A stretch of DNA of 64,000 nucleotides from Mesaphorura yosii (lineage: Eukaryota > Arthropoda > Collembola > Poduromorpha > Tullbergiidae): positions 1 to 64,000 of the forward strand of contig WIXG01000326.1 of the NCBI GenBank assembly GCA_009869945.1, read 5' to 3'. Positions 25,290-36,400 of this stretch are shown here, one piece after another (position 1 is the first letter of the stretch; each line of letters begins with the position of its first letter). The notes under the pieces are model-generated. The model did not search any database. It was not told the origin of the DNA and saw nothing but the letters and a program-made list of their open reading frames with translations. Made by a program: the position numbers and the translations under genes.

Positions 25290-27046
25290 TCAGGAACGCT
25301 CGAAAAGGGACGCAGACGCGTTGACAGAACGAGCAAGCGCTGTGACATTTCCTACGCCAAACCCTCTCGCGCCTTTCCTCTGTATAATCTCCAGGAAGAA
25401 CGTGTCGCCGTTGAAGATTGGATACGTGAAGATTTGCATTAAGTATCTACCAACACACAAAAATTCAAACGTCCGAAAATATTTGGCATTGGTAATTGTA
25501 GCGCATTGCAGAGAACCGTTGGCATTTCTCTAATTTTCATCATTCAAGACCTGCCCACCTGTCGTGAGAAGACGACGGTGTCTCAGTCGCGTCGGCCTCG
25601 CAGTCCAAAAGGATTCCGTGCTTCCGCAGCAATTCGACGTTCTCTCCAACCGAGTTGATTGCCTCGAGCTGTCCAATCTGCGTCACGAAAAATCAAGAAA
25701 ATCCGAAAGCAGGTTAGTCAAAGACTCGTTAGAAGCAAGTCCGATTTGGGAAAGGAAAAGAGGGCAGTTGGAGTACCTCCGTGTAGTAGGCTGGCGGAGG
25801 ATGCCGAAACTGCACTCCCTGATTTATCAACTGGGCGACCGTGTCCACGATGTTGGTCGTGTGAAGTCCGATGTGCTGAATTCCCGGCCCGGTGTGGTCC
25901 TGCAGAAAGTTCTCCACTTGTGTGTTTTCTGTGTACAGAACAAATCAAACTGGACAATTGACATTTATTCGAGGGCAATGTGAACTTAATGCTCAGCTCA
26001 AGCGAGAAACACGTGAGACGGGTTGACCACCGCTTCCTTCTTCAAATTGCAATCCATTTATCATACAAGTTTCCACAGGTTATCTCCTGGCTCTATCGCT
26101 CAATGACCTGACAGATTAGATTTTTGGGAGAAGACTTACTGATATGCGGCAGAGACTCAACAACCACGATTTTCAGCGATTCAGAGTCCTCTTCCGAGCT
26201 AGCGTGCATGTCAGCGCCCGGTTTGACTCCTGTCTCGGCGCATTTCCAGAACTCCATGACCTTGAGCCTCATGCCGACCTCGCCCTCAATGACGAGCCCC
26301 TGGGCGTCCGTGTCCTGCCGATTGGTGAGGAACCTCCGCATTTCGAAGGCATCCTCGTACCAGCGAATGATGCGGTCCGTCTCGCCGACGTGGCAGGCGA
26401 GAGCGACGTGGTCAAAGTGCGTTGGCAGGGCGGAGGAAGTCGCAGGGCCTGCCCTGTTGCTCGACTCGGTGGGCACGAAGCCGGGTAGAAACCAGCCGCC
26501 ATAGTCCTTCTTCTGAACGAGTGTGTGTAGGACGTTTCCGCAGCACGACCTCACAATCGCGTACGCTACGCTCCCGTGCTCGTTGCTCACCGTTGACGGC
26601 TCGTGCACGAGTTTGCAGAGCGCCATATGTCGGAGTCGCTCGAGACAGGTGCTCAGGTCGCCCACTTCAATTGCAATGTTGAACACCGAGTCAGTGTGTC
26701 TCCGTCGCCCGCTGCCGGATTTCGTCGTGCAGCAAAACGCGGTCCACGGCTCCTTGCCGTCATGCCCGACGTCGTTTTCGGAGGACGTGGTCGATAATTT
26801 AATTTCTTCATTGTTGCCTTTGCTGCTGCTCTCGTTTTCGTTGTTGTTGGGCTCGCCACTGCCTCGTGCGAACTCCGCCCTGCAATTCACAACGAACACG
26901 GTCCGAGCCGTCTGCACGACGACCTGCTCACAGCTCGGCGTGCTTCGCGACCCAACAACTTGAAAACCAAACTTGTCTTCCAGAATTTGCACGGTTCTGC
27001 GCAGATCCTCGACGCACATTTCGATGTGGTGCAGCCGCAGTTTCAT
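25290..27046 (-). CDS. HPDL: 4-hydroxyphenylpyruvate dioxygenase-like protein HPDL (4 exons, 444 aa)
   Basis: Exons on the minus strand: 27046-26140, 25928-25777, 25677-25559, 25446-25290, phases closed. The start is the ATG of [15 protein letters not shown]. Two vicinal-oxygen-chelate halves are visible. The three iron ligands of the HPD family are present: His in [12 protein letters not shown], His in [12 protein letters not shown] and Glu in TFFLEIIQR, the last followed by [13 protein letters not shown]. The ligand spacing and the LMQIFTYPI strand match HPDL better than true HPD, which carries a KGYLLQIFTKP segment. Family knowledge: human HPDL is mitochondrial and oxidises 4-hydroxyphenylpyruvate to 4-hydroxymandelate in coenzyme Q headgroup synthesis. 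The N-terminal half carries an insertion rich in N, S, E and K (about residues 80-120) before EPWTAF, which makes the protein longer than human HPDL (371 aa). Confidence 0.9.
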
Positions 27047-29047
27047 TTTGCCTTTCGCGTGTCTGAATTTTAGCGAGGTGATTCGAATGCCATGCGAATG
27101 CCAAAACTGATAAAATTGATGAGCGCGTCGAACCGAACCGTCTTCGTCTGGTCGGGAATTTCGAGGAATTCTTGGCAAAGACAGCAACAACAACGTGAGA
27201 CGACCGAAGCGAGACTGGGTTTCTTGTCAAAGAATACGAGAGAAGGCGATTTTGCCGGTGGGTTGGCAGGCAATTAGTGCAGTGCAGTGCGACGGGATAA
27301 CGACAAGAAGCTTGAAATACGCACAAATTGAAATGCACATTTTCTTGAAAACATGCAAGATGCAACCCGTTCACCGCACCGCTGACGCTGAGCCGCATTC
27401 CGTTCCAAAACACTTTCTCTCGTAAGGTCGTCTTTTAATTTACGGGCAGGAAGGCCGCTGAGCTTCGATGTCCTTCAAACAAGTAGCCTTTGGTCACTTC
27501 ACCACGCTGTTATTCCGTGAGTCAATTGCCATTGTTCTATTTTTGGAGCAGCCCAAAGCTGCAATGCAGGTAGAAGAGTTGTTTTGTTGTAGGACAATAA
27601 ACCAGTATACCAGACGGAGACGCTGACGCGAAGTCATGTTTTCTGATGCTGCTGTGGAGTGACTTTTCCTGTTACTTCGATTTTCACGTCTGGCATGTTT
27701 ACGTGACTACTCGAAGGAGGCAAGTTCCACCAAATCAGAAAGGAAGGAGTGAGAAACATTGATTCGGATCGATCAAAACAGCATTACTATTAACTGTAAA
27801 CGCAATTTTGTAGCAGAAGCCCATTTGCAGCAATTTTGGACTTTTGTAGTGCCTGTAAACAACTAAAAAAAGTGAAAAGCATTTTCCTGATGAAGTTGTA
27901 CTTTGACTTGACCTCCAAATTGAACCGTTAGGCTGTCCCTTCCTTTGAGTAAAAGTGACACATTTTAGGCGTGATGCAAAGAAGGCAGGAGACGCTTTTA
28001 GCTTGAGGAAATGTTAAACGTGGGCACGGCATGGCACAATACAGAATAATTGTCCAGCAAATTCTCCCAATCTGCTTTCTGGATTCTGTAATGCGAATTA
28101 TGTGAATTCTGCGGCCCGGCCCTCAATTGACGAGGGACAACGGACGTCAGCTGTGCTGTGCGTGCCAGGCGTAATTAAGTACTGATTCGTAAATTCAACT
28201 CTACTCGAAGGTTTCAGGCCAGGGCCTTAGAATATGTGAATGCGAACAAGCGTCAATGGACTCTGGACGGTAGGCCCAAGTGCGAATTCGCGAAGTCTAC
28301 GGAAAATAGCAGCTGGCAAGAGAGCAAGAGTGCAAAGGATATGATGACATTTACAATCGTGCAACTGCCACAATGTCAATGTCAGATTGCGAATTACGAT
28401 GGCCAATGTTTACATTTTATCGGAATGAATGTCTTTGTTTCCAGATCACAAAGGGTTTTACACTTTACACACAATTTGTGTCATTTATGCTATCAGACAT
28501 GGCCGAAGGCCAAACGCCAAAGACGGACACGGTCGCTACTGCTGCACAGTACGGAACGCACAATTTGGAGTTTCATGAAATTGTTCCACAATTTGTTGTT
28601 TCGATAAGATTGTTCCAAGGGAAGTATGCCAGTCTGCCATCCGCCGTTGGAAAGAAAGAAAAATATAATTCGTAAGAACGAGAAAATGCAGTTCAAGAAA
28701 CTGGCATCCTATGTCAATGATTTCTATGTTGGGAATTGAATTAGTTGTTATTAAAACTAATGTTTGCACATACACTCCTGTGTTTAATAAACCAAGGCGT
28801 CAATTTCAGCTTGATTTAAGCAAGAACATTAATTAAGTTTTCAATTGTTCAATCAACTTATTTTCAATGCGAAATGCGCTGGTAAATTAAAATGCGTGTG
28901 CAGGTAAAATTGCGCATTGGTTTTAGTTTGTTTCGATTTGGTTACTCATGCCAGAAAACGGCACACCGGCACGGGCGGAAGTAAAATTGTGAAAAAAGTT
29001 GCCTGTATTTTATCATTTTCTTCAATCTCAATGAGGTTACGTAATTC
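27047..29047. other. 2-kb interval between HPDL and CHMP7; no gene seen
   Basis: Upstream flank of HPDL and downstream flank of CHMP7. The longest open frame (plus strand, 28236-28607) has no protein-like features. No repeats beyond short A/T runs. Confidence 0.5.
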
Positions 29048-30823
29048 TTAATTCTCATAGCTTAATTGCACAGCTTGTTTAGAAGTTGACTTGGATTCTC
29101 CAGGCTTTGAAAAGTCTTCGACACCTGCAAGGAATAAATGCGCATAGAGAACTTTCCTAGTAGGGCACACAAGGCTGGCCGTTAAATATTAATTAATTAA
29201 TTAATGGCTTCTAACCGGTTATGGTCAGGTTGTCCAGACATTTGACAACGTCGCTCTGATCGAGCGCATCCTTCTGATCTTTTTCCTTTCTGGCTTCCTC
29301 GTCTCTCATTAAGTCTTCCAACTCTTTCTCCAGCAAACTGGAATCCTCATCACCGATTGGTTGCGAAATACTCGTCGAAATGTCCTCCTGCTTATCCAGC
29401 AACTGGAAATCGAAATACATGTGACATCATTCGAAGAATCGATAAAAACTGAAATCGGAATTTCAGAACGAATATTACTTCTTTGATGTCGAGCATCACG
29501 TCAGTCACGCGGTCTTCAGTCAACTTATTCTCGTGAATAACTTGATGCAGGGTTTTCTTCCCAATTTCGTACGCTTTTAGAATCTGTTGTAAATTCAAAA
29601 TAAACGACAATGTTCATTAAGATTTACATGTAGACGAATCTTTTGAGCTAACTAGAATTATTAATAGAATTCGTCTACCTTTGCATCTGATTCGGCTCCT
29701 TCAATCTGGATGGCGATCGATGTCAGAGTATCCAGCACGTTACTCAACTTATCAATGCGTTTTTCCATCAACTTTTGTGCTCTCAAATGCGATTTCGCCT
29801 GCAAATTGGTCGTCATGTCTCGGAATTATTAGTTGGCATAATTTATTGGAATCCTTTGACATTGACATCCTTACAGTTGCACGTTTGCCAGCTTTCAGTG
29901 AAGTTCTCGCAAGATTTGCGGCCTCATCCTTTTTTTCTGTCAATTTGGTCAGATCTTCCTCCAGCACCGCAACCGACCTCTGAATGTCAAACTGGCCCTT
30001 CTCCACTTGCGTTATTCCCGGAGAGTTTGGGGTTGGCACAATCTTGACAATTTCGACTTCGTCCCTCAAACTGTCTTTCGCAAGTCGCCCAGATGCCGCC
30101 AGACACTTGAGCAGGAGCTCCAAATCGACATCGTTCAAATCAGTCGCTTGAGCAATTTCTTTCTTAAACTGATCCATGCTTTTCACTTCGCCGGATGAGA
30201 TGGGCATGCTCAAAACTCGTTCTACTTGACACTGGAAAGAAAAAGGCAAATCTCAGTTAATCTCCTGATTGTCCCATTGATCGTACTGCTGGTTTGCTTA
30301 AGGCTTCTACCTCTACCTTTAACTGGGGAAGATGCACGAATTTTGTTGTCTCGCCAATGTTGCCCTTCGAAAACATGGAAACGACGGGCGTGTAGCTCCA
30401 GAGGGTAGCCGCCACTCGCTTCATCGTGTGCGTTGACCAAGTGAGCCAAGAGTTGTTGCTCGACATCCGTGCCACGTATTCGGCGTACGGGACGATGGCT
30501 CCCTCCCTAAATACAAATAGAAGTTGATGACTGGCGACAAAATCCAATCTGTCAACAAAAAAGGAAGTCGAAACTCACCTTGTCATGTTGAGAAAGACTT
30601 CTGGTAGGCAATTTGGCTTCCTGCCACTCTGCGACGTGAGTTTCTGCTCGATCTCATTCATCGTGAAGCAGATTCTCCTTTCTGAGTCACTAAACTCCTT
30701 AATTACAAGCTGCCAAAACTTCATCTTCTCATCGTAGTGATCTGGATTCAGACTCCGTGCCCGGAATGGCGAGAAAAGCAACACTAAGCGCTCAGGACTC
30801 AGGGAGACGAGAGAGGGATACAT
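29048..30823 (-). CDS. CHMP7: CHMP7, ESCRT-III/ESCRT-II hybrid protein (7 exons, about 428 aa)
   Basis: Exons on the minus strand: 30823-30579, 30506-30311, 30231-29875, 29798-29679, 29583-29479, 29402-29216, 29124-29048. The start ATG has a strong context (gccgccATG). The N-terminal third matches the winged-helix half of CHMP7 (LLFSPFRARSLNPDHYDEKMKFWQ; human [25 protein letters not shown]). From about residue 200 comes an Snf7 core: charged helices VEKGQFDIQRSVAVLEEDLTKL, AANLARTSLKAGKRA and SHLRAQKLMEKRIDKL, with the ILKAYEIGKKTL helix after. An acidic C-terminus reads LLEKELEDLMRDEE. The short last exon closes in phase but is less certain, since a stop also follows directly in exon 6. The donor of exon 2 could be 6 bp earlier. 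Family knowledge: CHMP7 recruits ESCRT-III to the reforming nuclear envelope through LEM2. It is divergent from PDCL. Confidence 0.92.
29188..29205. repeat. (TTAA)n tract in the last CHMP7 intron
   Basis: Four to five ATTA/TTAA units between exons 6 and 7 of CHMP7. A second such tract lies at 33115-33130, after PDCL. Confidence 0.8.
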
Positions 30824-31746
30824 GGCGGCAGCTAATTTAAGGGAAGGCGATCATTAGCAACTTCAGCTAGTTGGGCAGCGAGCGTCTTCAGTTTCACAAA
30901 AATATTGCGTCCTTTCTCAGCGCAGAAACTTCGCAGCTTGGAATAAAATGACTTTCTTTGGTAACACGAGAGTTCATTTGCTTGTGGCTTCTTGATTGGA
31001 CCAAATTAAGACACTTTCGAAGAGATCGGGTTGGGGTACACGGTTAATAGAGCTACTGTAAATCAGTTGGTAAATTAGTTAAAAGCTGGAAATCAGTCAA
31101 CCCGTCAACCTTGAGGAGTTCCCGCGCTAACAAAGAAAAAGGAAAAAGAGTTCCTTATCAATTAGCAATCTGGAGTCAGTCAATCGAAGCCTCCCAGAGC
31201 AGCATTTGTTTCATCCTATTCCAGACCAGATTGAAGGCCTGATCTGAAGCATTTTTGCTGCCAAAAAATGCTGAGCAGGTCAAATATTTTTCCACTACCA
31301 CAGAATCTTCTCTATTTTCCCAATGCACTATCACGGTTGTTTATATCACGTGTGCGCGTGTATAATCTGAGCAGGACGAACAGTGCTGTGCTACCACCCA
31401 CGAGCTTGCATGGTTAAATAACATTACAAATTAATAAATACATTACCATCACAAGGAAGGAAGTGATACCAAACTACATAATCAACAGAGAAGGAAAGGA
31501 ACAACAGCGACTCGATTCAAACACGAAAAGGCGGTGTCCACTCTAAACTGAGGTTAACTTAATTGTCCACAGCGGTCAGTGGTCACTCGTCAACGGTCAA
31601 TACAGATCAGGTAACAGTCTTGTCTTTGCTCCTATCCCCTGCTTATCTTGGTTGATTGCGACCTCGGAGTTTGGAACCAAGTAGCAATAAGAAATTGAAT
31701 TGCAATTAAAGTGAATCTTTTTTCTTGTCTTAGACATTCGGACGAA
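30824..31746. promoter_or_regulatory. Divergent 5' interval between CHMP7 (-) and PDCL (+)
   Basis: 923 bp between the two start codons. On the PDCL side a pyrimidine-rich tract ending in TTAG stands 13 bp before the PDCL ATG, showing a 5'UTR intron. No TATA box or other core element stands out. Confidence 0.5.
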
Positions 31747-33036
31747 ATGGCAACGCTGGAGGACAAAATCTTGGGTGGGAAGAGAGACAATTACTGCAGT
31801 AGCTCAGAAGACGAAGGGGATGATGGCTTGAAGGCTGCAGATTGCCCGATGCCTGAGCCACCGCCTCTGTCAACCTCCGGAGGAAGAGGGCCTTCTAAAA
31901 ATGTACGTCAGCTAACCTAAAACAATTTGAAGTACCCTTAGGATCTAACATTTGTCACTGGTTTGCATTTTCACCTACCAGACCGGTCCAAAAGGAGTTC
32001 TTCAGGATTGGCACGACTGGCAGGAGCACGAGAAGAGTTTACGAAAAGATAAGGACAAGCAATTACTAACACTATGCAAGCAAACTGCATTAACATGTCT
32101 AACGGAGGTAACGAAAGCTGGAACCTTTTCAAAACTTGTTTATACTTTGCTCAGTGCGCTGCTAAATTAATGTAGTGCATTACACTTTGCTGTTTTGTCG
32201 CAGGCGGAGGAGCAAAAATTATCAAATGAAGCCACAGCTGATCTTGACTTTAGTGATCTGATTTCCGATGAGAGCTTGACCGAGTTTATCAAGAAACGAA
32301 TGGACAGTTTAATGAAACGACAGAGCGAAATGTAATTGCAAAAGCTTTCATTCAATGTTCTTATTTCCTCTTATCGCTGGCGTATTCTTATCAGACCAGT
32401 TCAAGGAGTCCTCCTGGAGTTGTCGTCCGGGGACGAATTCTTGAAGGCTGTTGATGAGACGGGTCCAAACGTTACGATCGTCGTTCATATTTATGAAGTC
32501 AGTAAAATTAATTTTCAGAAAAATTCAAGCTGTGAACTCGAACTGATTATAGATTTCTAATTTGTCCACAGAAAATAGCGGAGTGCGAGAGAATGAACGA
32601 ATGCTTGTCGGAAGTATGCCGAGATTATCCCTACGTCAAGTTCTGCCGCATGCTGGCATCCAAAGCTGGAGTAACATCGCTCTTTGTAAGGAATCGCATT
32701 TCCAATTTCCAGTAAATCAGTGCCGTACAACTGTAGTGCTTGAGTTTAATCTTTGTTTATATTTTCATGTTATTAAAGAAAGCGGAAGGCGTGCCCGCAA
32801 TTCTTGTGTACAAGGCTGGAGGTTTGATTGGGAATTTTGTGGGCCTGAAAGAAGAATTCGGGTCCGAGTTTTATCCCGGCGATGTGGAAAATTACCTAAT
32901 CGAGTAAGTATTTCAATATGTGCCCTGATAAGACCCACCAGTCTCCAGATTAAAAATAATTAACCAATTCGTGTCGTCTAGAAATGGAATCTTGGAGGAC
33001 AGAAACAACGTGCCCGAATTACTACAGAAGAAGTAA
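31747..33036 (+). CDS. PDCL: Phosducin-like protein (7 coding exons, 268 aa)
   Basis: Exons: 31747-31902, 31982-32107, 32204-32331, 32395-32497, 32572-32685, 32779-32903, 32982-33036, phases closed. The N-terminal part is acidic with CSSSEDEGDD. The conserved phosducin helix follows as TGPKGVLQDWHDWQEHEK, then a helical DESLTEFIKKRMDSLMKR. From about residue 140 there is a thioredoxin-like fold: VQGVLLELSSGDEFLKAVD, VTIVVHIYE, CERMNECLSEVCRDYPYVKFC, GVPAILVYKAGGLIGNFVGL. The thioredoxin CxxC pair is absent, as normal for this family. It ends ENGILEDRNNVPELLQKK. Family knowledge: PDCL is a co-chaperone of the cytosolic chaperonin CCT that assembles G-protein beta-gamma dimers. It is shorter than human PDCL (301 aa) and closer to PDCL than to PDCL2/3 by the GPKGV motif. 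A 5'UTR intron ends just before the ATG. Confidence 0.93.
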
Positions 33037-33114
33037 CACGCAAATACAAATGAAAATACGCCTCCGCTTAACATTTAAATGGGAGTTTGGATGCTGCCGT
33101 GTAACAAAGTAATT

Positions 33115-33130
33115 ATTAATTAATTAATTA
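33115..33130. repeat. (TTAA)n tract
   Basis: Four ATTA units about 80 bp past the PDCL stop, in its 3' UTR. Confidence 0.8.
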
Positions 33131-33384
33131 CTCATTCTCAATTCCTCAACTACATCGGTGATCCACCGGCCAGTTCATTAGTATTAACGTGCCACAAAAC
33201 GAGCTGGCAATTTTTGTAGTCATAACAAAATACTTTTCCACCAAAACATTAGCTACCTTATCTCTTATCTCTGTCTGAGGAGGTGATAATAGAATTTAGA
33301 AGTTGAATTTTTGAATTTTCATTGTATCAAGAACCAAATTGTAATTTTATACAATTTAATGGCTCCTTATTGGTTATTAGGACT

Positions 33385-33390
33385 TTTATT
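33385..33390 (-). promoter_or_regulatory. Poly(A) signal AATAAA for the RBM5/10-like gene
   Basis: TTTATT on the plus strand, 48 bp past the RBM5/10-like stop codon. It lies inside the likely 3' UTR of PDCL. Confidence 0.55.
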
Positions 33391-33424
33391 ACGTAAAAAT
33401 ACGCCATCCAAAAAAAATAGATAC

Positions 33425-33430
33425 AATAAA
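33425..33430 (+). promoter_or_regulatory. Poly(A) signal AATAAA, probably of PDCL
   Basis: The clearest AATAAA on the plus strand after PDCL, about 390 bp past its stop. Use of it would carry the PDCL transcript into the 3' UTR and last codons of the opposite gene. Confidence 0.45.
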
Positions 33431-33437
33431 AATAGAA

Positions 33438-36400
33438 TTATTCCAATTGCTGATATCGCGCCAGTGTCACTTTCCTCGGATTGGCGTATCTGTTTCCGTC
33501 GTCGTCTTCGTCAGTCACGGCCTTAAGCCCAAGCCCAACATTTGCAGCTCTTCGTTCGGCCTGTTTAATGTTTACAGGAAATAAACCAAGAATGAGATTG
33601 TATTCGTGAATTTGTGCGTTAAAGCGAAAGTTAAGTTTGTGGAAAATCAATTAAAATATTGACGAAAATTGTGTGCAGGAATTTTTGGTTGCTTACCACG
33701 ATAATGTCTGTCCGTCCTTGATTTCTCAGTCCCAAGCCTTGACCAGCGTTCCACCCCATCTTTTTTAACAGTTTATTTCCGATGTTGTCTTCCTGTATTG
33801 CGTCCTTCGGATTGGGCGATGGCGCTGATTCTGATTCCAGTTGTTGTCTCTTGGATTGGAGGTACAAGTCCTGAATCACACAAGCCGATAATTAACACCA
33901 AAATATAAAGGCGAAACCGAAACCAATGAGACCATACTTTAATTTTATTTTTGGATTCAATTTTGTCCAGGCCAAACTGTTTCCGTCGTTCCAGCGCTCG
34001 GTCGCGATAAACACTTGAGGTGCTCTGCAGTTGAAATGGTTCGACGGAGGCAGGACCAATCGCCTTCAGGTTCTGCTTGTGGAGATCCGACAGCTCGACG
34101 TGTCTGTAAAGGGTAAATGAATTTTTACATTTTTGCAATTACGAAAGAATATTTGACAAGCTCATCCTTCTCAAAAATGGCTGCTACACTGAAACTAACT
34201 TTTCCAATTGGGTGGGATTGCTGAACTGCCGCTTGCAAAGTAAGCACGCCAACTTTATTTTGTCGACGTACTCCGGCGGAGTGTGATCGTGCTCCTGATC
34301 TCGGGAAAGACGCTCCAATGAAGATTCCATCCTCGCCTGCAATGCAAAGTTAAAGCTTTAGCCCAACTAAGTTTTATGCGCATCGCACCGAATTTCAGCG
34401 AGAAATGACCTCGTGAGTTCTGCTGGACTCTGCCGCTTCAGGTAGGTTGGCGTAGCCGCTGGCGCGTTGGTAGGAGTCGGGAATACCTGCGATTGAGGCC
34501 GTAGGACTCTCCCAGCTTGCCTTCACGTCCTTCTTCGGTTTTAGTGACTTTGCCCATTTTTCCATGTCCTGGCAAGTGTCAATTTAAAAAATTAAATGAG
34601 GCCAGGCCGCAGGTCGCAAGGATTTGTTAATTTGTTTCGAGCCGCAAGACTTACTTTCTGGATCCTCTTTGCTTCACTCAATTTATCGGCACTTTCAGAA
34701 GCAGTTTGTTCCGAGTAATTCGCAGTCGACTGATTTGTGGACGATGTGGTCGGCATTCCCTGTCCAAGAAATTCTTGCTCGTCGGCATATTTCGAGGCAC
34801 CTTGAAGCACATTTGTAGTGGCTAAATCACAAGAATAAGAATTTTCGATGGCCGACAAAGCATTTTGCAGCATTTTTATCTGGTGGCGAAATTATTGCGA
34901 GTCTCACCTCGAGCGACAGTTTCTTGTGCTGGAGTGTTCCAATAATTGGACTCAGCATAAGCAGAAGCCTAAACAATTAAAAGGACAACGCCATAAGTCT
35001 AGAGCTTGTATCAAGGCTGAACTTCATGAAAGTAGTTGCCGCAAATGGACACAAATCTGGATTTCGTACTGAAGCCAACAAGTCTCTTCCTTTCTGTTCA
35101 TTAACTTGACTTATTTCTTGTGCGAAGGAGTAAGACGATGCTGAATTCGATTCCTGAACCAGATATTTCAGTATTTCAATGAAATGACAGAGAAAATTGA
35201 AAATTTAATTCAGGTTGTTTACATGAGGTGGTTGAGGCTGGGGTCTGCTGTAGTAGTCGAGGTAATACTGCAAATACTGCGCGTACTCCGCCGGACTTCT
35301 CGCGTAATGAGCAGCCGAAGACTCCGCCAGCGTCTGAATCTCTTCCTGCAGACGGAAGGCAATCAGAGTAAAAAAACTTAATCGAATGCGGAATCCAAAA
35401 TGTGCACAAAAGAGTAAATAACCACGCTACCTGACTCTGACTCGATGATGATAATTCCTTCGTCATGTCCTTCTCGAGTCCCCACTGACCAGCTTGGACG
35501 GCGTGCTTCGCCACGGCCCCGCCGGTCGCTCCTTGACCCGGTGGCTTGCAGTACGCAACCGTCACTGATAAAAATTGGACACACGTTTAGAATCCGGACA
35601 CATTCTTAGGCATCTCAGGAATTCGTGAGCAAGCAACGGAAAACCCGACTGACCTTCTCTTTCGTCGATCTTTAGGGGATACTCCTTCAGGCTCGTGTGA
35701 AGCCGAACAGCGTCCGACAGATTATTGCAGTCCACGAAGCAAACGCCCAAGCTCAGGTTTGTGGTCTTGTCACGTCCGATGCGGACAGAGCGCATTGGGA
35801 TCGAGGCCAGTCCGGGTCTGTCTTGGAATGCCTGAAGCACACCCTCTTCTTGGGTGAGACCGTCCAAATTACGCAGAACAACGGCTGTTCAAGTTATAAT
35901 TTAGATAACTTAAGCTGGGTAAGGCATTTGTGGTTTTAACGTCCAAGAATCATGTACAGGCGGCGCACTTACAGCAGGTAGGCTGATAACTCGCTTCACC
36001 TCCGCCCTCCTGATTCGGGCGAGTTGCACGGCATCGATAACAAACGTCGCGACGCTTGAAATTATGGCCTTGACACTGGAAAGTTAAGAGAGGAAACAAT
36101 TAATAGAACACGAGCTAGATTGCACTTGTGCATGCGAAATAGAATTACTTACATTAACGCAGTACCAATCAGTCAAAAAGGGTCTGGGGGATCCCGAGCC
36201 GAAGGGCGATGAGTTCACGGTGTAAATCATGCTGGCCGTGAAGTTTGGCTGGAACGTTAGCAGTCCCTAAATTAAAATTTGTTGGTCAATTGTTTACCAA
36301 GCAGCAGCTTTGGAATTTTGGTTCCATTTGTCCGTGAAATGACCTCACTACTCACCATTCTGGTGTCCATCCAGCACGACGCATCAGGAATTGAATTGAA

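Noticed and set aside
28236-28675. Open frames between HPDL and CHMP7
   Set aside because: Overlapping frames on both strands, none with protein-like composition or usable splice partners.
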